Assembly (NCBI GenBank): GCA_900757235.1
Contig: CAAENB010000158.1
Location: 1 to 18,700, forward strand
Direction: 5' to 3'
Origin: an uncultured Collinsella sp.
GTDB lineage: Bacteria > Actinomycetota > Coriobacteriia > Coriobacteriales > Coriobacteriaceae
Length of the DNA: 18,700 bases
Shown: piece after piece, positions 1 through 7,165 of the stretch
Position numbering within the stretch: position 1 is the stretch's first letter
Layout of the letters: each line of letters starts with the position of its first letter
Made by a program: the position numbers and the translations under genes
The notes under the pieces: generated by a model
What the model was told of the DNA's origin: nothing
Seen by the model: only the letters and a program-made list of their open reading frames with translations
The model's database searches: none

Positions 1-143
1 AAATCGCCGCGCGGCAACGCGGGGCGATGAGCTCGGTCGGGGGATAGGGCCCGCTTCGCCCGCCGGCCCGTAAATTGTATCATCCAGTGTGGAACGAGAG
101 CGCCCGTTGCCGCGTGCGATGGGCTTGCAATAAGAGGAGAGCC

Positions 144-2147
144 ATGTCGAAGCAAGCGGTCGTTGGAATCTTGGCGCATGTCGATGCCGGCAAGACCACG
201 TTGGCCGAGGCCATGCTGTTCAACGCGGGTCGCATTCGCAAGCGCGGCCGCGTGGACGATGGCGATTCGCATCTGGATACGAACGAGATTGAGCGCGAGC
301 GCGGCATCACGATCTTCTCGTCGCAGGCCGTGCTCGACCATGGCGATACCCACGTCATGCTCGTGGATGCACCGGGGCATGTCGATTTTTCTGCCGAGGC
401 GGAGCGCACATTGCGCGCGCTCGACTATGCGATTTTGGTTGTGGGTGCCAACGATGGCGTGCAAGGGCACACCGAAACCCTGTGGCGCCTGCTTGCGCGC
501 TACGACATCCCGACGTTTATCTATATCAACAAGATCGATTTGGAGAATCCCGGCCGCGATGTTTTGCTGGCACAACTTGGGCAACGCCTTTCCGAGGGCT
601 GCTTGGATGCCAGCGAACTGCTGGCGGGCGGGGCCGTTCAGGAGGACGCTGCCGCGTTAGACGAAGAAGCGCTCGAGGAGTTTCTTGAGGCGGGCGAGCT
701 TTCCGTCGCAACGCTGTCGCGCATGGTTGCCGAGCGCAAGCTCTTCCCCAGCTTTGCCGGCTCGGCGCTCAAGGACCAAGGCGTGGACGAGCTGCTGGAT
801 GGCATATGCGCGCTGATGCGTGAACAGACCTGGCACCCGGAGTTTGCCGCGCGCGTCTATCGTGTCAGCCGCGGGGACCGTGGCGAGCGCTTGGCTTGGG
901 TTAAAGTGACCGGCGGCACGCTGCATGCCAAGCAGATGATTGACGGACGTTCCGGTGCCAAGGCATGGGAGCAGAAGGTCGATCAGGTACGCATCTATAA
1001 CGGCGAGAAGTATGAGCTTGCCCAAGAAGTTGCTGCTGGCGGTATTTGTGCCGTGACGGGTCTTGCGCACGTTCGCCCAGGGGACGCCCTGGGCGCGGAG
1101 CCCGCGGGCGATGCACCCGTCATTGCGCCAGTTCTCACTTATACGGTGCTTCCGGGTGAACACGATGTCCACACGGTGTTCAAAGCGTTGACTGAGCTGG
1201 CGGACGAAGATCCCATGCTCGGCGTAAGCTGGAATACGCATCTTGAGCAGATTCATTTGCAGCTGATGGGCGCCGTGCAACTCGAAGTCGTGCAGCGGGT
1301 GTTGGCCGATCGCTTTGGCCTTTCGGTTGAGTTTGAGTCTGGCGGCATTCTCTATAAGGAGACTATTTCGCAGCCGGTCGAGGGCGTGGGCCACTTTGAG
1401 CCGCTGCGCCACTATGCCGAGGTGCATTTGCGCCTGGAGCCGTTGCCGGCGGGCTCGGGCGTGCAGTTTGGCACCGTAACCTCGACTGACGAGCTCGATC
1501 TTAACTGGCAGCGTTTGGCGCTCACCAACGCTATGGAGCGCGATCACCTGGGCGTGCTGACCGGCTCGCCCATCACCGATGTGCGCATTACGCTCACGGG
1601 CGGCCGCGCGCATGCCAAACACACCGAGGGCGGCGATTTTCGCCAGGCCACGTACCGCGCGATTCGCCAGGGTTTGATGCAGGCACGTGAGGTCGGCGCA
1701 GCCGTGCTACTGGAGCCGTGGTACCACTTTGAGATCGAGGTGCCGGGGGAGTGCGTGGGCCGGGCGCTCTCGGATGCCACGCGCATGGGTGCCGAGTACG
1801 AGCCGCCGACGATGGCGGGCGACCGGGCGAAGCTTGTGGGTCGCGTGCCGGCATCCGAGGTGCAGGATTATGCGCTGGAGGTGGCTGCCTATACGAGTGG
1901 CCGCGGCCATCTGTACCTGGAGTTCGCCGGCTATGCGCCTTGTCATGATGCCGAGCGTGTCATCGAGGCGGCCGCCTATGAGCCCGAGGCCGATTTGCCC
2001 AACACGCCCGATTCGGTCTTTTGCTCTCACGGCGCCGGCTACACCGTCAAGTGGTACGACGTACCCGCCGCGGCGCACGTAAAGGTCGATCCCGCCACCT
2101 TCCGCCCCTGGCGAGCAGCAGACGCAGAGTTCTTCGGCCATAGGTGA
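144..2147 (+). CDS. EF-G/Tet(M)-like translational GTPase
   Basis: A 667-residue ribosome-associated GTPase of the EF-G/Tet(M) family. The G motifs are all present: AHVDAGKT (res 11-18), RGIT (53-56), DAPGH (75-79), NKID (129-132) and SALK (207-210). They are followed by EF-G domains II-V, including the domain IV stretch around 480-530 with LLEPWYHFEIEVPGE and a C-terminal segment DSVFCSHGAGYTVKW (623-637). The start at 144 is preferred over an in-frame ATG at 75 because AGAGGAGA lies just upstream and homology begins at SKQAVVGILAHVDAGKT. Known Tet(M)-type proteins are about 640 residues long. The domain IV loop that in Tet(M) reads YSPVST here reads AHAKHTEGGDF, so tetracycline protection is doubtful; a housekeeping or stress ribosome-rescue role is equally possible. 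The stop codon (TGA, 2145-2147) lies within repeat copy rep1. Confidence 0.85.
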   Translation: MSKQAVVGILAHVDAGKTTLAEAMLFNAGRIRKRGRVDDGDSHLDTNEIERERGITIFSSQAVLDHGDTHVMLVDAPGHVDFSAEAERTLRALDYAILVVGANDGVQGHTETLWRLLARYDIPTFIYINKIDLENPGRDVLLAQLGQRLSEGCLDASELLAGGAVQEDAAALDEEALEEFLEAGELSVATLSRMVAERKLFPSFAGSALKDQGVDELLDGICALMREQTWHPEFAARVYRVSRGDRGERLAWVKVTGGTLHAKQMIDGRSGAKAWEQKVDQVRIYNGEKYELAQEVAAGGICAVTGLAHVRPGDALGAEPAGDAPVIAPVLTYTVLPGEHDVHTVFKALTELADEDPMLGVSWNTHLEQIHLQLMGAVQLEVVQRVLADRFGLSVEFESGGILYKETISQPVEGVGHFEPLRHYAEVHLRLEPLPAGSGVQFGTVTSTDELDLNWQRLALTNAMERDHLGVLTGSPITDVRITLTGGRAHAKHTEGGDFRQATYRAIRQGLMQAREVGAAVLLEPWYHFEIEVPGECVGRALSDATRMGAEYEPPTMAGDRAKLVGRVPASEVQDYALEVAAYTSGRGHLYLEFAGYAPCHDAERVIEAAAYEPEADLPNTPDSVFCSHGAGYTVKWYDVPAAAHVKVDPATFRPWRAADAEFFGHR

Positions 2148-2170
2148 CAAAGGGACAGTTCCTTTGTCAC
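2144..2170. repeat. Palindromic repeat rep1 at the 3' end of the EF-G-like gene
   Basis: The arms GTGACAAAGG and CCTTTGTCAC (10 bp, perfect) flank the loop GACAGTT. The core is identical to rep3 at 5911-5937. The TGA inside GTGAC is the stop codon of the preceding EF-G-like gene. It could act as a transcription terminator or as a REP-type dispersed element; the strict position at the gene end favours a 3'-end function. Confidence 0.85.
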
Positions 2171-2176
2171 CTGCTG

Positions 2177-2207
2177 TTGGTATAACTCGGTATAAGTTGG
2201 TATAACT
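2177..2207 (+). promoter_or_regulatory. Promoter/operator with three 10-bp-phased GGTATAA elements
   Basis: GGTATAA occurs at 2179, 2189 and 2199, exactly one helical turn apart, and TTGGTATAACT is repeated at 2177-2187 and 2197-2207. A plausible sigma-A promoter overlaps it: TTGGTA (2177-2182), an 18-bp spacer, then TATAAC (2201-2206), with the start codon of the AAA+ gene about 35 bp downstream. Phased direct repeats over a promoter suggest an operator, but no regulator is identified. Confidence 0.5.
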
Positions 2208-2240
2208 ATAGGCAGCGTTTGCCAATCCGAGGAGGCCGAC

Positions 2241-3359
2241 ATGAATCCAAATCCCTTTAAGCCCACGGCTGGCAAGCGGCCTCCGATACTCATCGGTCGC
2301 GAGTCGGTCATCGAAGATTTCGAGGAAGGACTCGATAACGGCGCCGGAGCGCCGGGTAGGCTCATGCTCATTACGGGAAACCGCGGCTGTGGCAAGACGG
2401 TTCTCCTGCGGGAACTGCAACGTCTCGCCAATGAGCGCGGATGGGCGGTTGTCTCCGATTCCGCTTCGCTTGGCCTGTGCGATCGCCTGGCCGACGCGCT
2501 TCGCTCGAATAAACCCGTTGTGACGTCAATGGAGTTCGGTCCATCGTTTGGACGGATGTCGGTTGAGGCGGCGCGGGCAAAAGGCGAGACGTTGCGAGGG
2601 CTGGTCAACGAGCGCCTCAAGAAACTCGGTCCAGGCAAGGGCATCCTGTTGGCGATTGACGAGGCGCAATCTGCATCTATCGAGGAGCTGGCGGCTCTTG
2701 CCGTTCTCTATCAGCAGGTGCTGGGAGATCAGGATGCCACGGGCTTGCCCGATAGCGACCAGCGGGGTCTTGCGCTGGTGTTCGCCGGCTTACCCAGTAT
2801 GGTTGACGATCTGCTCGAAGAGCCGAGCGTGACGTTTTTGCGGCGTGCCCAGCAGCGTACGCTGGGGGCGATATCTTTGCCCAAGGTGCGCGATTCGTAT
2901 ATCCAGACGGTCAAAGACGCTGGTCTTTACGCTGACGCGGAGACGGCGGACCTTGCGGCGCGCAAAAGCATGGGGCATCCCTATATGGTTCAGCTGGTGG
3001 GCTATTACATGTGGCGGTCTGCTGTCCGGCGTGGCTCGCAGGTCATCGAAGGGCGCGATGTCGAGGATGGCCATGCGGATGCCGTCTCCGAGTTCTACGA
3101 AGCGGTTGACGCGCCCCTGTATTACGGGCTGCGCAGTCCACAGCGCCTTTTTATCGAGGCCATGGCGGTTGACGAGGGTAAACCGACTCGCATGGCGGAT
3201 ATCATTGAGCGCTGCGATCGTACCCAGAGCTGGGCGAGTAAATATCGTGCAAGCCTGATTCGCGAGCGCGTCATCGAGGCTGCCGGATACGGCCTCGTCC
3301 GGTTTTGCGTGCCCATGCTGGGCGAGTACATTCGCGATCGTGTTTTATGGCACGAGTAA
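2241..3359 (+). CDS. AAA+ ATPase with C-terminal winged-helix-like region (paralogue 1)
   Basis: A 372-residue soluble ATPase. Walker A is GNRGCGKT (res 46-53) and Walker B is ILLAIDEAQ (135-143). A sensor-like segment LVFAGLP (179-185) is followed by TFLRRAQQ (198-205) and QLVGYYMW (251-258). The C-terminal 80 residues resemble a winged helix, as in Orc1/Cdc6-type or AAA_16 proteins. The start is fixed by GAGGAGG 7-8 nt upstream of the ATG. It is clearly homologous to the minus-strand ATPase at 5947-7047, sharing the FLRRAQQ and QLVGY blocks, the same length class and the same C-terminal layout. It lies between rep1 and rep2, and its TAA stop overlaps rep2. The UvrA-like gene follows after 52 nt with no room for its own promoter beyond the repeat, so the two are probably co-transcribed. 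Substrate and role are unknown; DNA binding or remodelling is inference. Confidence 0.8.
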   Translation: MNPNPFKPTAGKRPPILIGRESVIEDFEEGLDNGAGAPGRLMLITGNRGCGKTVLLRELQRLANERGWAVVSDSASLGLCDRLADALRSNKPVVTSMEFGPSFGRMSVEAARAKGETLRGLVNERLKKLGPGKGILLAIDEAQSASIEELAALAVLYQQVLGDQDATGLPDSDQRGLALVFAGLPSMVDDLLEEPSVTFLRRAQQRTLGAISLPKVRDSYIQTVKDAGLYADAETADLAARKSMGHPYMVQLVGYYMWRSAVRRGSQVIEGRDVEDGHADAVSEFYEAVDAPLYYGLRSPQRLFIEAMAVDEGKPTRMADIIERCDRTQSWASKYRASLIRERVIEAAGYGLVRFCVPMLGEYIRDRVLWHE

Positions 3360-3390
3360 TGTGACAAAGGGTCTGTCCCTTTGCCACATT
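3358..3390. repeat. Palindromic repeat rep2 between the AAA+ gene and the UvrA-like gene
   Basis: The arms AATGTGACAAAGGG and CCCTTTGCCACATT flank the loop TCTGT. One mismatch (a C where the other copies have T) makes it the most degenerate of the four copies. Relative to rep1 the central asymmetric motif is inverted. The TAA stop of the AAA+ gene overlaps its left edge, and the next start codon is only 21 nt beyond its right edge. Any termination here must therefore be partial. Confidence 0.8.
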
Positions 3391-3411
3391 CGATCAACAG
3401 GAAGGGAAGCG

Positions 3412-5904
3412 ATGGCGGTGTCGCAACAACCAAGCGCTATCGAGGTACGTGGCGCACGTGTCCATAACCTCAAGGACATCGATATCGATATTCCGCTGGG
3501 AAGGCTCGTGGGCATTGCCGGCGTGTCAGGTTCGGGTAAGAGCTCGCTGGCGCTGGGGGTGCTCTATGCCGAGGGCTCGCGCCGTTACCTGGAGGCGCTG
3601 AGCACCTATACCCGCCGTCGCCTGACGCAGGCAGAACACGCCCAAGTGGACGAGGTGCTGCACGTGCCGGCGGCACTCGCGCTGCATCAGCGCCCCAGCG
3701 TGCCAGGCGTGCGCTCGACCTTTGGCACCATGACCGAGCTCAACAACAGCCTGCGCCTGCTCTTTAGCCGCTGCGCCCATCACGTGTGCCCGCATTGCGG
3801 GACGCGCGTGGAGCCGAGCCTTAACGTGGCCGCGGGCCTGTCGCTCACGTGCCCCGCATGCGGCCACGAGTTCTATGCGCCGGGTGCCGAGGACCTTGCC
3901 TTTAACAGCGGCGGCGCGTGTCCTACCTGTGGAGGCACCGGCGTCATGCGCGAGGTGGACGAGGCGAGTCTGGTGCCCGATGAGTCAAAGACCATCAACG
4001 AGGGTGCGGTGCTTCCCTGGGGCACGCTCATGTGGGATCTGATGAAGCAGGTGGCCGGCGAGATGGGCGTGCGCACCGACGTGCCGTTTAACCAGCTCAT
4101 GCCCCAAGAGCGCGATATTGTGTTCCATGGTCCGGCGGTTAAGAAGCACATTCTCTACGTTCCCAAGAATGGCGAGGGCGCCACGCCGCTTGACTTTACC
4201 TATTACAACGCCGTCTATACCGTCGAGAATGCGCTCGCCAAGGTTAAGGACGACAAGGGGCTCAAGCGCGTGGCACGCTTTTTGTGTGAGGGGCCGTGCC
4301 GCGATTGCGGCGGCACGCGTCTTTCTGAGGCCGCGCGCCAGCCTCAGGTGCGCGGTATCAATCTGGCGCAGGCGGCCGCCATGACACTGGGCGAGGCGAT
4401 TGAGTGGGTGCGCGGGGTGCCCGCATCCTTGCCGATCGAGATGCGGCCCATGGCGACGGACATCTGCGATTCGTTTTTGAGTACGGCCCGCCGTCTGGTT
4501 GACCTGGGTCTCGATTACCTTTCGCTCGACCGCGCCGGTGCCACGCTGTCTACGGGTGAGCGCCAGCGCGTGCAGCTTGCCCGCGTGGTGCGCAACCGAT
4601 CGACGGGCGTGCTGTATGTGCTGGACGAGCCTTCGATCGGCTTGCATCCTGCCAATGTCGATGGCCTGGTGGGCGTGATGCGCGATCTGGTGGACGACGG
4701 CAACACCGTGGTTGTTGTCGACCACGACACGCGCGTGCTGGCAGAAGCCGACTATCTGGTCGAGATGGGCCCCGTTGCCGGAGCAGGCGGCGGTCATGTA
4801 ATCGCCGCCGGTTCGGTGGACGAGGTCGAACAATCGCAGGGCAGCCGTATCGCCCCGTTTTTGCGCACAGAGTCCAAGCGCATGCGTCCGCAGGTGACTG
4901 ACGAGGAAATGTTCGACCAGGGTCACATCCGCATGGCAACCGATGCCATCCATACCGTCAAGCCGCTCGAAGTCGATATCCCACGCGGCCGCCTTGTTGC
5001 GGTTACGGGCGTTTCGGGTTCGGGTAAGACGACGTTGGTGCTCGAGACGCTCATCCCGGCACTCAAGGCGCAGGCAGCCGGCGAGCGCTTGCCAAAGCAT
5101 GTGCGTTGGATCGATGCCGAAGGCATCGCGCGCGCCAACCTGATTGACGCCACGCCCATTGGCGCCAACGTGCGCTCGACGGTAGCGACCTATGCCGACA
5201 TCCATGATGAGCTGCGCCGCGCCTTCGCCCGTACGCCCGAGGCCAAGGCGGCGGGGTATAAGGCGGGTGCCTTTAGCTACAACACCGGTGCCTTGCGATG
5301 CCCCACGTGCGATGGCACGGGCTCGATATCGCTTGACGTGCAGTTTTTGCCCGATGTCGAGATTGTCTGTCCTGCATGTCGTGGCTCACGTTATGCGGAT
5401 GCCGCCTCGCATATCCATCGCGAGGGCAAGGACGGCAGCCTGCTCACGTTGCCGCAACTTATGGATATGAGCGTGGACGAGGCACTCGACGCCACGGTGG
5501 GGCTCAAGAAAGTTCAGGCACGCCTACAGACCTTGCACGACCTGGGGCTGGGCTACCTGACGCTCGGCGAGCCCACGCCGGCGCTCTCGGGCGGCGAGGC
5601 GCAGAGACTTAAACTTGCGAGCGAGATGGGCCGCGTGCAGGACGATGCCGTATTCGTGTTCGACGAACCCACGATCGGCCTGCATCCGCTCGATGTTCAG
5701 GTGCTGCTGAGCGTGTTTGATGGCCTCGTTGCCAAGGGCGCCACGGTTATCGTGATCGAGCACGACCTCGACCTCATCCGTAACGCCGATTACGTGATCG
5801 ACATGGGTCCGGGCGGTGGCGATGCCGGCGGGCAAATCGTCTGCGCCGGCACGCCGGGCGACATCGTGGCCTGCTCCAAGAGCATCACCGGTCGCTACCT
5901 ATAA
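3412..5904 (+). CDS. Class-II UvrA-like ABC ATPase (UvrA paralogue lacking the UvrB-binding domain)
   Basis: An 830-residue tandem ABC ATPase of the UvrA family. NBD1 has Walker A GVSGSGKS (37-44), signature LSTGE (379-383), Walker B VLYVLDEP (400-407) and H-loop DHD (437-439). NBD2 has GVSGSGKT (533-540), LSGGE (725-729), AVFVFDEP (746-753) and EHD (783-785). Two C-X2-C-X19-C-X2-C zinc modules are visible (Cys147/150/170/173 and Cys630/633/653/656). Canonical UvrA is about 940 residues. Here the segment between the first CPxC and zinc module 1, which carries the UvrB-binding domain in E. coli UvrA, is reduced to about 20 residues. It therefore resembles UvrA2/drug-resistance UvrA-like proteins that probably do not recruit UvrB. 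The start at 3412 follows GGAAGGGAAGC; a GTG at 3418 is a minor alternative. It may act in DNA damage or antibiotic tolerance (inference). Confidence 0.88.
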   Translation: MAVSQQPSAIEVRGARVHNLKDIDIDIPLGRLVGIAGVSGSGKSSLALGVLYAEGSRRYLEALSTYTRRRLTQAEHAQVDEVLHVPAALALHQRPSVPGVRSTFGTMTELNNSLRLLFSRCAHHVCPHCGTRVEPSLNVAAGLSLTCPACGHEFYAPGAEDLAFNSGGACPTCGGTGVMREVDEASLVPDESKTINEGAVLPWGTLMWDLMKQVAGEMGVRTDVPFNQLMPQERDIVFHGPAVKKHILYVPKNGEGATPLDFTYYNAVYTVENALAKVKDDKGLKRVARFLCEGPCRDCGGTRLSEAARQPQVRGINLAQAAAMTLGEAIEWVRGVPASLPIEMRPMATDICDSFLSTARRLVDLGLDYLSLDRAGATLSTGERQRVQLARVVRNRSTGVLYVLDEPSIGLHPANVDGLVGVMRDLVDDGNTVVVVDHDTRVLAEADYLVEMGPVAGAGGGHVIAAGSVDEVEQSQGSRIAPFLRTESKRMRPQVTDEEMFDQGHIRMATDAIHTVKPLEVDIPRGRLVAVTGVSGSGKTTLVLETLIPALKAQAAGERLPKHVRWIDAEGIARANLIDATPIGANVRSTVATYADIHDELRRAFARTPEAKAAGYKAGAFSYNTGALRCPTCDGTGSISLDVQFLPDVEIVCPACRGSRYADAASHIHREGKDGSLLTLPQLMDMSVDEALDATVGLKKVQARLQTLHDLGLGYLTLGEPTPALSGGEAQRLKLASEMGRVQDDAVFVFDEPTIGLHPLDVQVLLSVFDGLVAKGATVIVIEHDLDLIRNADYVIDMGPGGGDAGGQIVCAGTPGDIVACSKSITGRYL

Positions 5905-5905
5905 C

Positions 5906-5942
5906 CGGATGTGACAAAGGGACAGTTCCTTTGTCACATCCG
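5906..5942. repeat. Palindromic repeat rep3, likely bidirectional terminator
   Basis: A perfect 15-bp inverted repeat (CGGATGTGACAAAGG and its complement) around the loop GACAGTT. It sits between the convergent UvrA-like (+) and AAA+ (-) genes, 1 nt after one stop codon and 4 nt before the other. The 27-bp core is identical to rep1. The placement fits a bidirectional terminator, although no long T tract follows on either strand. Confidence 0.88.
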
Positions 5943-5946
5943 ATGC

Positions 5947-7047
5947 CTATTTCACGCATTGAGCTGCGAGATAGTCGCGGAAGAACGGTAATTCAAAAGC
6001 GACGATTCCGCGCCCGCGTTCTCCAATGATGCCGGCGTCTATCATGCGGCGTCGGTAGCGGGAGACCTGCTGCGGCGAACGCTTAAGGCGTTCGACAAGG
6101 TCAGCGGTGGTGGACTCTTCCTCGTCATCGAGCATGGCGATGAGGAATCGCTTGTCCTCTGCAGTGAGTTCCCGATAGGTTGCCGCGAGGATTCGGTCGT
6201 CCATTTCATCGCGTGCGATTTTGATTCCCTGGTCAAAGTCGCGAGATGATATTTCCCTCGAGTTGCTCGTGAGATCCCAGGCGCGGTAACCCACAAGCTG
6301 CAAAAGGAAAGGAAAGCCCGAAATCGAGCGAACGGCCTTATCGATTCCCTCGGCATCCGCCAAACGGTCGTTTTCCTGGATCGTTCGGATCAAGGCCTCG
6401 CGTACATCGTAGTCGGCGATACGCCCCAGATGATATTGCTGGGCGCGACGAAGGAACGAGACCGTCTTGTGGTTCAGCAACGTCGAGACGTTGTTAGGAA
6501 GTCCCGCCATGAGTAGGGCGATGCGTTTCCCATCGGTCACAAAGTGCTGATACGTGGCTGCGAGCTGGATCATCTCGTCGAGCGTCGGGTCGACCTCATC
6601 AACCGTAACGAGCAGGCCGGTGCCCGTTTCGTTGAGTTGGTCGATGATGTCGCTCATGCGATAACGCCAAGTCAAGGCATCGTGAACGCGATTGACCTCG
6701 ATACTGCCGAGCGGCGCGATTCCGAGACCGGTGACTTCGAAGTTGTTAGACGGGTCGATGAGATGGCCTGCAGCACGTTTCGCCCCGATCTCGATTTCCT
6801 CAAGCATTCCCGAGAGCGCGGTCGTCTTTACCGCTATCCAGCCGTGGGATTCCGCCCTTGTCGCGAGCGACGACATGAGAGCGGTTTTACCGGTTCCACG
6901 CGCGCCTGAGAAGATCGAGGTCAATTCCGGGCGCCTGCGCTGGCTCAAGAAGGCGCGGTCCAAATCCCGAATAATCTGTTGTCTGCCAGCGAGATGGGCA
7001 GGAACCTCACCAAAACTGGGAGTAAACGGGTTCTCGAGATATTCCAC
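5947..7047 (-). CDS. AAA+ ATPase with C-terminal winged-helix-like region (paralogue 2)
   Basis: A 366-residue ATPase paralogous to the one at 2241-3359. Walker A is GARGTGKT (48-55) and Walker B is LLVTVDEVD (145-153). The shared blocks are SFLRRAQQYHLG (197-208) and QLVGYRAW (250-257). A clear helix-turn-helix-like segment, ADLVERLKRSPQQVSRYRR, lies near 315-333 in the C-terminal winged helix. The GTG at 7047 is chosen over an upstream in-frame ATG at 7065 because AAGGAG (7054-7059) sits 6 nt before the GTG and would lie inside the coding sequence if the ATG were used. Its 3' end abuts rep3 and its 5' region abuts rep4. It faces the UvrA-like gene convergently. Function is unknown; a sequence-specific DNA-binding ATPase is a reasonable guess. 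Confidence 0.8.
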   Translation of the reverse strand: MEYLENPFTPSFGEVPAHLAGRQQIIRDLDRAFLSQRRRPELTSIFSGARGTGKTALMSSLATRAESHGWIAVKTTALSGMLEEIEIGAKRAAGHLIDPSNNFEVTGLGIAPLGSIEVNRVHDALTWRYRMSDIIDQLNETGTGLLVTVDEVDPTLDEMIQLAATYQHFVTDGKRIALLMAGLPNNVSTLLNHKTVSFLRRAQQYHLGRIADYDVREALIRTIQENDRLADAEGIDKAVRSISGFPFLLQLVGYRAWDLTSNSREISSRDFDQGIKIARDEMDDRILAATYRELTAEDKRFLIAMLDDEEESTTADLVERLKRSPQQVSRYRRRMIDAGIIGERGRGIVAFELPFFRDYLAAQCVK

Positions 7048-7053
7048 AAGGCT

Positions 7054-7059
7054 CTCCTT
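7054..7059 (-). promoter_or_regulatory. Ribosome binding site that fixes a GTG start
   Basis: AAGGAG on the minus strand lies 6 nt before the GTG at 7047. It sets the start of the second AAA+ gene 18 nt inside the longest open frame. Confidence 0.7.
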
Positions 7060-7132
7060 TCGCATCGCCGTTTAACTTCATTTTATTCTAGTAAATTCTG
7101 ATTAAAAGCGATGGCTCGTTATTTGGTGCATC

Positions 7133-7165
7133 AATGTGACAAAGGGACTGTCCCTTTGTCACATT
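7133..7165. repeat. Palindromic repeat rep4 at the 3' end of trmL
   Basis: A perfect 15-bp inverted repeat (AATGTGACAAAGGGA and its complement) with a 3-nt centre, CTG. The TGA stop of trmL (7159-7161, minus strand) is part of the repeat arm. It separates trmL from the AT-rich leader of the downstream AAA+ gene and could terminate trmL transcription. Confidence 0.88.

Noticed and set aside
144..2147. Calling the GTPase a tetracycline resistance gene
   Set aside because: The key domain IV loop of Tet(M) is not conserved, and no mobile element surrounds it.
3985..5205. Minus-strand open frame (406 codons) opposite the UvrA-like gene
   Set aside because: Histidine- and arginine-rich shadow of a gene with full ABC motifs; no start signal.
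2144..7165. CRISPR array
   Set aside because: The four repeats are over 1 kb apart, palindromic and separated by genes, not by short spacers.
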